Source of the DNA: Acidobacteriaceae bacterium
GTDB taxonomy: Bacteria; Acidobacteriota; Terriglobia; Terriglobales; Acidobacteriaceae
DNA length: 6,047 nucleotides
Direction of reading: 5' to 3'
Assembly (NCBI GenBank): GCA_003135495.1
Contig: PLBX01000567.1
Coordinates: 1-6,047, forward strand
Numbering within the stretch: the first letter of the stretch is position 1; each line of letters begins with the position of its first letter. Of this stretch, positions 1-5,201 are shown one piece after another. The position numbers and the translations under genes were made by a program. The notes under the pieces are model-generated. The model worked only from the letters and a program-made list of their open reading frames with translations. It was not told the origin of the DNA and searched no databases.

Positions 1-659
1 TTGTGCGCCAGGGGAAGGTCCGCTACATCGGGCTGTCCAACTTCTTGTCATGGCAGGCAGCCACCGCGGTCATGCTGCAGGAGCACCTGGGGTTGGAGAA
101 ATACGTAACGGCGCAGATGTACTACAGCCTCGTTGGCCGGGGTCTCGAATACGAGTTCCAATCCTTTGCCGAGTATCACAAAATCGGCATCCTGGTCTGG
201 AGCCCGCTTGCCGGCGGGTTCCTCACAGGCAAGTACAGCCGCCCCAACCCTGCTCCTGCCGGCACACGATTCGCGGAGGCAGGCTCGTTCGTGCCCTTCG
301 ACAAGGAGATGGGCTACCGCGTCGTGGATGCGCTGAAGGACGTGGCGGGCCAGCATGACGCAAGCCTGGCCCGTGTGGCGCTCTCCTGGGTGCTCGGACG
401 GCCCGCGGTCAGCAGCGTGATCGTCGCTGCCCGCAAGGCCGAGCAACTGGAGGACAACATCCGTGCCGTAGACCTTAAGCTCTCGGACGACGACGTCCGG
501 CTCCTGGACGCGGCGTCTGATCCGGGTATTCCGTATCCGAAGGGGATGGTCCTCCAGCTCGACACCGCGGAGGACCCTCGTTCGAAGATCCTGAATCCCA
601 AGCGCTATGCGGATGGCGGTCCCTGGAAGGACCTCCGCAGCACCCGATGGGCCGGCTGA
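1..659 (+). CDS. Aldo/keto reductase, C-terminal part (5' end outside window)
   Basis: NAD(P)H-dependent oxidoreductase of the aldo/keto reductase superfamily, which reduces aldehydes and ketones in the cytosol. The visible 218 or so residues cover roughly the last two thirds of a protein usually 320-350 residues long; the N-terminal strand-helix repeats carrying the catalytic Asp-Tyr-Lys lie before the window. Seen here are YIGLSNF (barrel strand 6), AQMYYSLVGRGLE (nicotinamide-side Gln), VWSPLAGGFLTGKY (cofactor loop) and AARKAEQLEDNI, whose Arg and Gln match the position contacting the 2'-phosphate of NADPH in this family. The GTG at position 3 is internal, because the family motif is already under way there, so I call a 5'-partial gene. 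The stop is TGA at 657-659. It looks richer in G+C than the metal genes that follow, and nothing links it to them functionally. The family call is secure; the substrate cannot be told. Confidence 0.93.
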   Translation, partial: VRQGKVRYIGLSNFLSWQAATAVMLQEHLGLEKYVTAQMYYSLVGRGLEYEFQSFAEYHKIGILVWSPLAGGFLTGKYSRPNPAPAGTRFAEAGSFVPFDKEMGYRVVDALKDVAGQHDASLARVALSWVLGRPAVSSVIVAARKAEQLEDNIRAVDLKLSDDDVRLLDAASDPGIPYPKGMVLQLDTAEDPRSKILNPKRYADGGPWKDLRSTRWAG

Positions 660-702
660 GAACCATCAAACGGCGCCGGTGGACGTGGTTTGATGCGAAA
701 GG

Positions 703-1088
703 GTGGCGGCGAATGGCTTACTCACGCAGTTCGATCTGGTCTTCAAGAAGATTCCGGGTGGTCACGGCGGCTTCAACCGCTGGACTATCAACGGGAAGTC
801 TTACCCGCATACCGATGCACTGATGGTTCAGGCTCGGAAACGATATCGCATGATCTTTCGGAACGAGAGCGACGACGCCCACCCCTACACCTGCATCGGC
901 ATAGTTTCGAATTGACGAAGGTGTACGGCAAGCCCACATCAGGTATTCTGAAGGATACGGTCGTGGTCAATGCCAGTAAGATCGTCGAGGTAGACTTCAC
1001 TGCGGATAATCCGGGGAACACGCTCTTTCATTGTCATCAGCAGCTACACATGGACTTTGGTTTTATGGCTCTGATGAAGTATGTCTGA
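703..1088 (+). pseudogene. Multicopper oxidase, C-terminal cupredoxin domain remnant with frameshift
   Basis: Remnant of a laccase/CopA-type multicopper oxidase, a family that couples substrate or Cu(I) oxidation to reduction of O2 outside the cytoplasm. Only about 125 residues of the last cupredoxin domain remain of a protein normally over 400 residues. The first segment (703 to about 885) contains KIPGGHGGFNRWTINGKSYP and ends DDAHP, then runs off frame to a TGA at 913. The second segment (about 885-1088) continues in another frame with LHLHRHSFELTKVYG and LFHCHQQLHMDFGFM. Adding one base after the CCC at 883-885 restores HPxHLHRHSFEL, the HxxHxH copper-ligand motif, so one base has been lost there. 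The HCHxxxH motif is intact, and the type 1 axial position five residues after its last His is Phe, as in many high-potential fungal laccases. No coding sequence for the earlier domains is present between here and the reductase stop at 659. The last 8 bases overlap the DoxX start. Confidence 0.88.
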
Positions 1089-1521
1089 CGCAGTTATGCG
1101 AAACTTCTTGTTCAGCACAAACGCTCCACGTGCCACTATTCTTATCCGCCTGCTCGTGGGTGCCGTTTTCTTGTCAGAAGGCATTCAAAAGTTTCTCTTC
1201 CCTGCGGCCCTCGGTGTGGGACGGTTCACGAAAATCGGCATTCCGGCTCCGCAGTTCTTTGCACCGTTTGTAGGCGTTGTCGAAATAGTCTGCGGAACGC
1301 TCTTGATTGTCGGTTTGGTGACACGACTGGCCGCGATTCCACTAATGATCGACATCAGCGTTGCCATAATCACGACCAAGATTCCGATGTTGTCAGCGGC
1401 GGGCTTTTGGAGCATGGCACATGAAGCACGGACAGACTACTGTATGCTTCTCGGCTTGGTATTTCTCCTTCTAGTCGGAAGCGGACCTTTCTCGATTGAT
1501 CGACGCATCGAACCTTCCTAG
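1081..1521 (+). CDS. DoxX-family integral membrane protein
   Basis: Intact 146-residue protein of the DoxX/YphA family: small four-helix inner-membrane proteins of mostly unclear role, with members tied to thiosulfate:quinone oxidation, redox homeostasis and detoxification loci. Seen here are TM1 around residues 18-40 (ILIRLLVGAVFLSEGIQKFL, the typical family start), TM2 around 58-82 (FVGVVEIVCGTLLIVGL), TM3 around 85-103 and TM4 around 121-138 (MLLGLVFLLLVGSG). Length and helix pattern match the family. The ATG lies inside the last codons of the oxidase remnant, sharing ATGTCTGA, and there is no good ribosome binding site. It was therefore probably translated by coupling to the oxidase and may now be poorly expressed, since that upstream frame is broken. 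I infer it was the second gene of an oxidase-doxX pair. Family call good, function unknown. Confidence 0.85.
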   Translation: MSDAVMRNFLFSTNAPRATILIRLLVGAVFLSEGIQKFLFPAALGVGRFTKIGIPAPQFFAPFVGVVEIVCGTLLIVGLVTRLAAIPLMIDISVAIITTKIPMLSAAGFWSMAHEARTDYCMLLGLVFLLLVGSGPFSIDRRIEPS

Positions 1522-1604
1522 CAAATGTCTGGACCTCGAACTAATGTTGATCTCGGCCATACTCGCCAACCTTCCCTGTCGGAATTGGCACTCGTCTTTC
1601 TAAA

Positions 1605-1895
1605 GCTGTCGCAACTTTGGGCATCTTCCTGCCGGGATTCTTGCTTGTCGCTGTTAGTGGCCCGCTCATTCCAAAGCTTCGACGTTCCCCGATGGCAGGG
1701 GCAGTATTGGATGGAGTAGTAGTCGGTTCGTTGACTCTGATGGTTGTAGTGGCTTGGCAACTCGGTAGGGCTGCAATTACAGACTGGCTGACGGCTTTGA
1801 TCTTCGTTGCGAGTGCAGTCGCCCTATTACGCTTTCGCCTCAACTCGGCGTGGCTAATCGGTGGTGCGGCATTGATTGGGCTGATGGTGACGTGA
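1605..1895 (+). pseudogene. chrA: Chromate transporter ChrA, C-terminal remnant
   Basis: About 96 residues corresponding to the C-terminal end of a CHR-family transporter, which exports chromate from the cytoplasm and is usually about 390-450 residues in the two-domain form. Family-like sequence runs from AVATLGIFLPGFLLVAVSGP through LRRSP and AGAVLDGVVVGSLTLMVVV to RFRLNSAWLIGGAALIG, giving four or so hydrophobic segments. Upstream the same frame stays open only back to 1551 (TGA at 1548-1550), and residues before about 1599 no longer look like ChrA. A TTG at 1617 could start a 92-residue peptide but would cut the first conserved segment, and no ribosome binding site is visible. I read this as a dead 3' fragment left by deletion or recombination, in the same orientation as its neighbours. 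A functional small membrane protein is possible but unlikely. Confidence 0.78.
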
Positions 1896-1896
1896 A

Positions 1897-1929
1897 CTGA
1901 CAACAACGTTACAGCTACGGTGCGATAAT
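1897..1929 (+). promoter_or_regulatory. Candidate promoter for the CDF-like transporter gene
   Basis: An extended -10 element, TGCGATAAT at 1921-1929 (five of six matches to TATAAT), lies just before the ATG at 1940. The best -35-like hexamer is CTGACA at 1897-1902, but the spacer of 21 bases is longer than the usual 17 and longer than the 19-20 of MerR-type promoters. A transcript from this -10 would start about 1936, leaving almost no leader, which fits the absence of a ribosome binding site before 1940. Seen in sequence only, and weak. Confidence 0.3.
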
Positions 1930-1939
1930 ACTCACCTGA

Positions 1940-2557
1940 ATGGCCTCGGTACTGCACATACCTACTCCAGACGCCATCCGACGAATTCTACGGGTGCAAA
2001 CCGTCACAATCGCATGGATGAGTGTGGAGGCCGTGGTGTCCCTCTTCGCAGCATGGCGGGCACGCAGTCCCGCACTGCTTGCCTTTGGTGGAGACAGCAC
2101 CATCGAACTTTTCTCGGCGGTCGTAGTGCTGTGGAGATTTCGTGCAAGTGCTGCACACGAGGAAGTGGAAAGGCGGGCTGCCCGTATCGCGGGAGCCTTG
2201 TTGTTCACGCTGGCTGCCTATGTCGCAATCACTTCGGTCGCGAGTCTGTTGGGCTATAGCGAACCCAAGCCCACAATTCTAGGGATCGCCATTCTGGTCG
2301 CTGCCGCAGTCGTCATGCCGTGGCTTGCGAAAGAGAAGCGGCGGCTGTCAGGAGTTACCGGCAGTGCTGCGTTGAGGGCAGATGCCGCTCAGTCGGCACT
2401 ATGTGCTTACCTGTCGCTGATCGCCTTGTCGGGACTGGCGGTCAACGCGATCTGGCACGTAAAGTGGGCGGACCCGATTTCTGCACTGGCGGTTCTGCCG
2501 CTCATCGTTTGGGAGGGTCGTGAAGCCATGCAGGGGAAGGCTTGTGGCTGTTGCTGA
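1940..2557 (+). CDS. CDF-like cation transporter lacking the cytoplasmic domain
   Basis: 205-residue membrane protein resembling the transmembrane part of cation diffusion facilitators, which export divalent metals against protons from the cytoplasm. Seen here: a first helix with TIAWMSVEAVVSLFAA (about residues 22-38), then ALLAFGGDSTIELFSAVVVLWRF (45-67) where Asp52 and Glu56 take the place of the DxxxD metal site of TM2, two middle helices (about 84-104 and 112-130), then ALRADAAQS, in which Asp148 fits the TM5 metal site but the partner His four residues earlier is Ala, and a last helix with WADPISALAVLPLIVWEGREA. The C-terminal cytoplasmic metal-binding domain of ordinary CDF proteins (about 290-300 residues) is absent; the chain ends GKACGCC, with Cys 202, 204 and 205. 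The start at the ATG at 1940 fits the expected N terminus. It converges on the gene at 2573-3082 with 15 bases between stops and no visible terminator. The metal is not certain; the cysteine tail suggests a soft cation. Confidence 0.83.
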   Translation: MASVLHIPTPDAIRRILRVQTVTIAWMSVEAVVSLFAAWRARSPALLAFGGDSTIELFSAVVVLWRFRASAAHEEVERRAARIAGALLFTLAAYVAITSVASLLGYSEPKPTILGIAILVAAAVVMPWLAKEKRRLSGVTGSAALRADAAQSALCAYLSLIALSGLAVNAIWHVKWADPISALAVLPLIVWEGREAMQGKACGCC

Positions 2558-2572
2558 ATGGCATAAACCCTA

Positions 2573-3082
2573 CTACTTTGCACTACCGTCATCCCTGATG
2601 TTCGTACTGTCGCCTGTCTGGTGTTCGGTAATTTGAAACTTTAGAAACTCGTGGACAGCTTTAATCGCCTGCTTGTCCTCTGTCCGTATTCGCACCCTCC
2701 CCCCAGCTTCCGTCTCCTGAAACTTGTATTGAATCTGGTCATGAAGTTTCTCCATGACGGGGACTCCGGGTGGCGTTGTGCCGTGAATGAACATAGGCAC
2801 ATTGAGGTTGCCTTCCGCAAACAGTTCGGCGATGTGGGAAAGGTGCATACGAATCTCATCGCGTCTAGTTTTGTCCGTTGGATCATTTGCCTGAACGTCA
2901 ATCGCCCCACCGTCGTTGAACAGTAGAAAATGATGCGTTGTCTTCTCGTGAGAGAATCCCATCGCATCATCGCCGCGTTTCTCCATTTCGCAATGTTGCC
3001 CAGATGGACTTGCTGGAGAATCCTTCTGCTGGCTATAGGCGGACCATGTGAGAACGACAATCACTGCCATCGCAAGCTTCAT
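2573..3082 (-). CDS. Secreted protein of unknown function, MerR-linked
   Basis: 169 residues with an export signal: MKLAMAVIVVLTWSAYS, with a plausible cleavage after Ala-Tyr-Ser at residue 17. The mature start is rich in possible metal ligands: HCEMEKRGDDAMGF (His30, Cys31, Met33, Met41), then SHEKTTHHF (His45, His50, His51). A compact conserved-looking body follows with GGAIDVQANDP, RMHLSHIAELF, VPMFIHGTTPPGVPVM and GGRVRIRTEDKQAIKAVHEFLKFQI, ending near HQTGD. I remember similar hypothetical proteins next to copper- and other metal-resistance genes in acidobacteria, but know no assigned function. It starts 3 bases after the merR-like stop; AGGAAGGAAG within the end of that gene, about 10 bases upstream, is a strong ribosome binding site, so the two are almost surely one operon. 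I infer a periplasmic metal-binding or metal-stress protein. Confidence 0.82.
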   Translation of the reverse strand: MKLAMAVIVVLTWSAYSQQKDSPASPSGQHCEMEKRGDDAMGFSHEKTTHHFLLFNDGGAIDVQANDPTDKTRRDEIRMHLSHIAELFAEGNLNVPMFIHGTTPPGVPVMEKLHDQIQYKFQETEAGGRVRIRTEDKQAIKAVHEFLKFQITEHQTGDSTNIRDDGSAK

Positions 3083-3085
3083 AAT

Positions 3086-3544
3086 CTAAACTTCCTTCCT
3101 GTGTTTGATCTTCAACGGAGACGGGGAAGACGCCCTTGGCAATTCGCTTGGCAGCGACTCTAACAGCCGTGCTGGGACGCCCTTTGGTGTGTGAGCCAGC
3201 CTTGAGTTCCAGTCCTTAAGAATGCTCTCAAGTCGGTCTCGCATCGCAATCAAGTCTGCGATCTGCTCCTTGACTGTTTGCAGCTTGGACTGAGCTATCT
3301 TTCTTACTCTGTTGCAGGGCACTTCTCCGTTATCTCGCATCTTGAGGATCACGGTCAGTTCGGGCAGCGAAAAGCCAACGCTCAAGGCACGGCGAATCAA
3401 TCGAACCCTTTCTAGCGACTGTGGAGTGTATTGTCGATAACCACTCTCAGTACGTCGCGGTCTCGGCAAAAGACCCAGTCGTTCGTAGTGTCTGAGCGTG
3501 TCGGTGCTTACACTCGCGAGATTTGCTAGTTCGCCCGATTGCAT
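3086..3544 (-). CDS. MerR-family metal-responsive regulator
   Basis: 152-residue transcription factor of the MerR family, which binds DNA as a dimer between -35 and -10 of long-spacer promoters and untwists it when the ligand binds. Residues 1-70 form the winged helix-turn-helix: LANLASVSTDTLRHYERLGLL (recognition helix), then SGYRQYTPQSLERVRLIRRAL and FSLPELTVIL. Residues 80-112 form the long dimer helix (KLQTVKEQIADLIAMRDRLESIL). The only cysteine is Cys77 in GEVPCNRV, matching the Cys that marks +2 ion sensors (MerR, ZntR) as against Ser77 in CueR. The C-terminal cysteines that complete the site in those proteins are missing; LAHTPKGVPARLLESLP stands there instead. It starts at the ATG at 3544 behind its own MerR-type promoter, so it is probably autoregulated, and it leads into the secreted protein gene. 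A metal sensor is likely; which metal is unknown. Confidence 0.92.
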   Translation of the reverse strand: MQSGELANLASVSTDTLRHYERLGLLPRPRRTESGYRQYTPQSLERVRLIRRALSVGFSLPELTVILKMRDNGEVPCNRVRKIAQSKLQTVKEQIADLIAMRDRLESILKDWNSRLAHTPKGVPARLLESLPSELPRASSPSPLKIKHRKEV

Positions 3545-3567
3545 GGCTGCTTCACCATCACGAGTTG

Positions 3568-3599
3568 AGGTTACACCCCCGAATCGGTTCCAGAGTCAA
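3568..3599 (-). promoter_or_regulatory. MerR-type promoter and operator of the merR-like operon
   Basis: On the minus strand TTGACT (plus-strand 3594-3599) is a near-perfect -35. The -10 is weaker: GTAACC after 19 bases or TAACCT after 20. The spacer holds an imperfect dyad, ACTCTGGAA - CCGA - TTCGGGGGT (3575-3596), whose arms match at 6 of 9 positions. Length, position between the hexamers and GC-rich arms are those of MerR, ZntR and CadR operators. It lies about 30 bases before the ATG at 3544 and should drive the regulator and the secreted protein. Forward genes from 3712 begin beyond it and no equally good forward promoter is visible. Confidence 0.7.
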
Positions 3600-3711
3600 C
3601 CCAAATCTCGGGCTTAATGGTGCACAAAGCTCCCGCACAAAATTCTGCCCCGATGTCTGTGTGGCCTTCCAGCACCGACGCCATCCTTGACTCACGCATC
3701 GAAGGCTTCTG

Positions 3712-4065
3712 ATGGGTTTTGCGAGACGAGTTCTTCAGGCTGTGTTCACCGTCGCTGTCGGGGCGTATGCATCCGATTGCGGCGGCATGACCACGCCCGA
3801 ACAGGCGATGCAGTGCTGCAATTCGATGCGGTGCTCTGCACACGGTCATCATGGTCAGGAGTGTTGCAAGACCATGCCAGCCATGCACGCTGTGGTCGGC
3901 CAGCCCTCATCCGTTCAGGGCATTTCCTTTTCCCCCGTCACGTTCGCCGTAGTGCAGTCGTTTAACGAGGCTCAAAGAACAGAGTCTTCCGCCCGCATGA
4001 TTGCGGAGTATTCTCACGCTCCGCCAGCCTCTTGCTCACCAGCCGTCCTGCCTCTGCGTATCTAG
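3712..4065 (+). CDS. Secreted Cys/His/Met-rich protein, probable metal binder
   Basis: 117-residue small protein with a signal peptide (residues 1-20, RR then a hydrophobic stretch, cleavage after Ala-Tyr-Ala). The mature N-terminal half is packed with soft-metal ligands: Cys23, Cys35, Cys36, Cys41, Cys51, Cys52; His44, His46, His47, His59; Met26, Met33, Met39, Met55, Met58. These fall in DCGGMTTPEQAMQCCNSMRC, AHGHHGQECC and TMPAMH. The second half is low in such residues apart from one Cys and His near the end, and ends LPLRI. GAAGG at 3701-3705 with a six-base spacer supports the ATG at 3712. I remember similar short proteins beside metal efflux genes in acidobacteria; no function is assigned to my knowledge. 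I infer a periplasmic metal buffer or chaperone for copper, silver or mercury. The paired cysteines would need a reducing partner, and a TlpA-like protein is encoded 220 bases downstream. Confidence 0.75.
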   Translation: MGFARRVLQAVFTVAVGAYASDCGGMTTPEQAMQCCNSMRCSAHGHHGQECCKTMPAMHAVVGQPSSVQGISFSPVTFAVVQSFNEAQRTESSARMIAEYSHAPPASCSPAVLPLRI

Positions 4066-4129
4066 TCTGGCCTCCAGTCGGCTCCCCGGCTTCACGGAGA
4101 CGTGTGCTCGGGGAATCCCCATCTTCGCT

Positions 4130-4135
4130 GGAGGA
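4130..4135 (+). promoter_or_regulatory. Ribosome binding site deciding the start at 4142
   Basis: GGAGGA six bases before the GTG at 4142 is the best ribosome binding site of the forward genes. It argues that translation of the small frame ending at 4285 begins at 4142 and not at upstream starts such as 4001, which lie inside the Cys-rich gene. Confidence 0.6.
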
Positions 4136-4141
4136 AAAGCT

Positions 4142-4285
4142 GTGAGCTTAAGAAGGGTATTCCTGGATTCGCCGACGCTGGTCACTGTTCGAGGGCAGTT
4201 GTACAAGAAGCCCGCTGGGAAAAAGAAAACAGACGCTTCTGCTCCCCTGAAGCTGCTGATTCTCGAAGTGCAGAAGAAGGAATAG
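4142..4285 (+). CDS. Small basic protein of 47 residues, unknown
   Basis: Begins with GTG behind a strong GGAGGA site and encodes 47 residues: a start MSLRRVFLDSPTLVTVRGQL, a lysine-rich middle (YKKPAGKKKTDAS) and an end APLKLLILEVQKKE. There is no signal peptide, membrane helix or cysteine. The stop TAG directly abuts the ATG of the TlpA-like gene (TAGATG), so the two are probably translationally coupled and this frame may serve to deliver ribosomes to the next gene. I do not recognise a family. It might also be the tail of a longer gene lost upstream, like the oxidase and chrA remnants nearby, but the good ribosome binding site favours a real small gene. Confidence 0.5.
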   Translation: MSLRRVFLDSPTLVTVRGQLYKKPAGKKKTDASAPLKLLILEVQKKE

Positions 4286-4816
4286 ATGCTGAGACCATGT
4301 CTGTTGTTTCTGAGCCTCGCTGCGGTTGGACTCGTCGGATGTAATCAGCATTCGGCGAGTCCGATTCAGCCGAAGGAGCCCGTAATCGCGGCAGGTGAAA
4401 TTGGTTCACGGTTGCCTGATTTCTCAGTGAAGGATTTGCAGGGACACCCGCTGTCCTCGGCTGACCTTCGCGGACAGGTGGTGCTTATTGATTTTTGGGC
4501 GACATGGTGCCAACCCTGCAAAAAAGAGATGCCCGGTTACCAGAAGCTCCTAGACAGCTATGGCTCTCGCGGATTCGTCGTGATCGGATTCAAATTCGAC
4601 ACTATGAGGGACATGGAAAATCCGCTCCAATTTGCGAGCAAGATCGGAGTTCGCTATCCGCTGGCGGCCGCGACCGACGATGTGAAGCAGAAGTTTGGGG
4701 GCGTCGAAGGATTGCCGACTACGATGCTTTACGACCGTCAGGGCGCGCTTCGAACGAAAGTCATTGGGTTTGAGTACACGGATAACATCGAGTCGGCCCT
4801 GAAACCGCTTCTCTAA
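4286..4816 (+). CDS. TlpA/ResA-like thiol-disulfide oxidoreductase, lipoprotein
   Basis: 176-residue thioredoxin-fold protein anchored in the membrane on the periplasmic side, where such proteins reduce disulfides in client proteins, for example apocytochromes or metallochaperones. Seen here: a lipoprotein signal with lipobox LVGC (Cys19), a linker, GSRLPDFSVKDLQGHPLSSADLRGQ (the AhpC/TSA-Redoxin-type start), the active site WATWCQPC (Cys75 and Cys78) in DFWATWCQPCKKEMP, VVIGFKFD, and the cis-Pro loop GLPTT (Pro144). Length is normal for the family. GAAGGA before the ATG and the direct TAG-ATG join to the small gene point to an operon. The Cys-rich protein just upstream is an obvious candidate client, which is an inference from position. 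Family call secure; client unknown. Confidence 0.92.
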   Translation: MLRPCLLFLSLAAVGLVGCNQHSASPIQPKEPVIAAGEIGSRLPDFSVKDLQGHPLSSADLRGQVVLIDFWATWCQPCKKEMPGYQKLLDSYGSRGFVVIGFKFDTMRDMENPLQFASKIGVRYPLAAATDDVKQKFGGVEGLPTTMLYDRQGALRTKVIGFEYTDNIESALKPLL

Positions 4817-4845
4817 GCGTCGGCGGATTTTGCAATATCAAGGCC

Positions 4846-4860
4846 CCCTCCTTGGTTCAC
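4846..4860 (+). repeat. 15-bp direct repeat, copy 1
   Basis: CCCTCCTTGGTTCAC; matches the copy at 4950-4964 at 14 of 15 bases, 104 bases apart. This copy overlaps the small hairpin at 4850-4864. Confidence 0.55.
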
Positions 4861-4949
4861 AAGGTATACCGGGCTGACTAGCAACTCCGAAAATTTGGTG
4901 TCATTAGATTCATTCACATGCGGCTGCTGCGGCGAGGCCCTTTTGGGCT

Positions 4950-4964
4950 CCCTCCTTGGTTGAC
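4950..4964 (+). repeat. 15-bp direct repeat, copy 2
   Basis: CCCTCCTTGGTTGAC; second copy of the repeat at 4846-4860 with one mismatch. It follows directly on the GCCC-TTTT-GGGC hairpin. Confidence 0.55.
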
Positions 4965-5056
4965 CTGGGTGTAACGGCTTTACGACTGTCTTGGACGGAA
5001 CACCCACGAAAAATCTGCCGCTTCGCCGAAGATTCTCAGTTAGTGCAAACGCCTGT

Positions 5057-5201
5057 GGGTGTTGAAAAACTCCCTTTCCGCCTCAAACAGCCAAAATTTT
5101 TGGGGTAGAAAATGTTTACCCGACCCGAGAAGATCGTTTATAGCGCATCCTGACGCGATTTTATTTTTGCGATTTTCCTTGTCAGGAGTTTTTCAACAGC
5201 C
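5057..5201. mobile_element. 145-bp MITE-like element or emptied IS with 17-bp inverted ends
   Basis: The left end, GGGTGTTGAAAAACTCC (5057-5073), and the right end, GGAGTTTTTCAACAGCC (5185-5201), are inverted copies matching at 16 of 17 bases. The core is AT-rich and non-coding, with the near-palindrome CCAAAA-T-TTTTGG at 5091-5103. The 6-bp sequence GCCTGT abuts the left end (5051-5056) and recurs two bases past the right end (5204-5209); this could be a target duplication or chance. Termini with TGTTGAAAAAC recall those of several DDE-transposase insertion sequences, but I cannot name the family. No transposase remnant is seen, so if mobile it would need one supplied from elsewhere. Confidence 0.65.

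Noticed and set aside
1541..1957. 138-codon open frame on the minus strand opposite the chrA remnant
   Set aside because: The forward frame has recognisable ChrA sequence; the reverse product has no domain or ribosome binding site and arises as an antisense shadow.
3571..3888. 105-codon minus-strand frame over the MerR promoter and the start of the Cys-rich gene
   Set aside because: It would cover the MerR operator and run antisense to a gene with a signal peptide and a good ribosome binding site; the product looks like no protein family.
4110..4120. Palindrome GGGGA-A-TCCCC before the small gene as an operator
   Set aside because: Isolated short palindrome without promoter elements or a second copy.
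4001..4141. Upstream extension of the 47-residue small gene from a start at 4001
   Set aside because: The added residues lie partly inside the Cys-rich gene and look random; the GGAGGA site places the start at 4142.
4813..5007. 64-codon minus-strand frame in the non-coding stretch, proline-rich
   Set aside because: No recognisable motif or clear start site and it overlaps the repeats; an integrase or recombinase tail was considered but nothing in it supports that.
4820..5020. CGGCGGATTTT and AAAATCTGCCG as ends of a 200-bp element
   Set aside because: Ten matches in 11 bases over this distance is close to chance, and no flanking duplication is seen.
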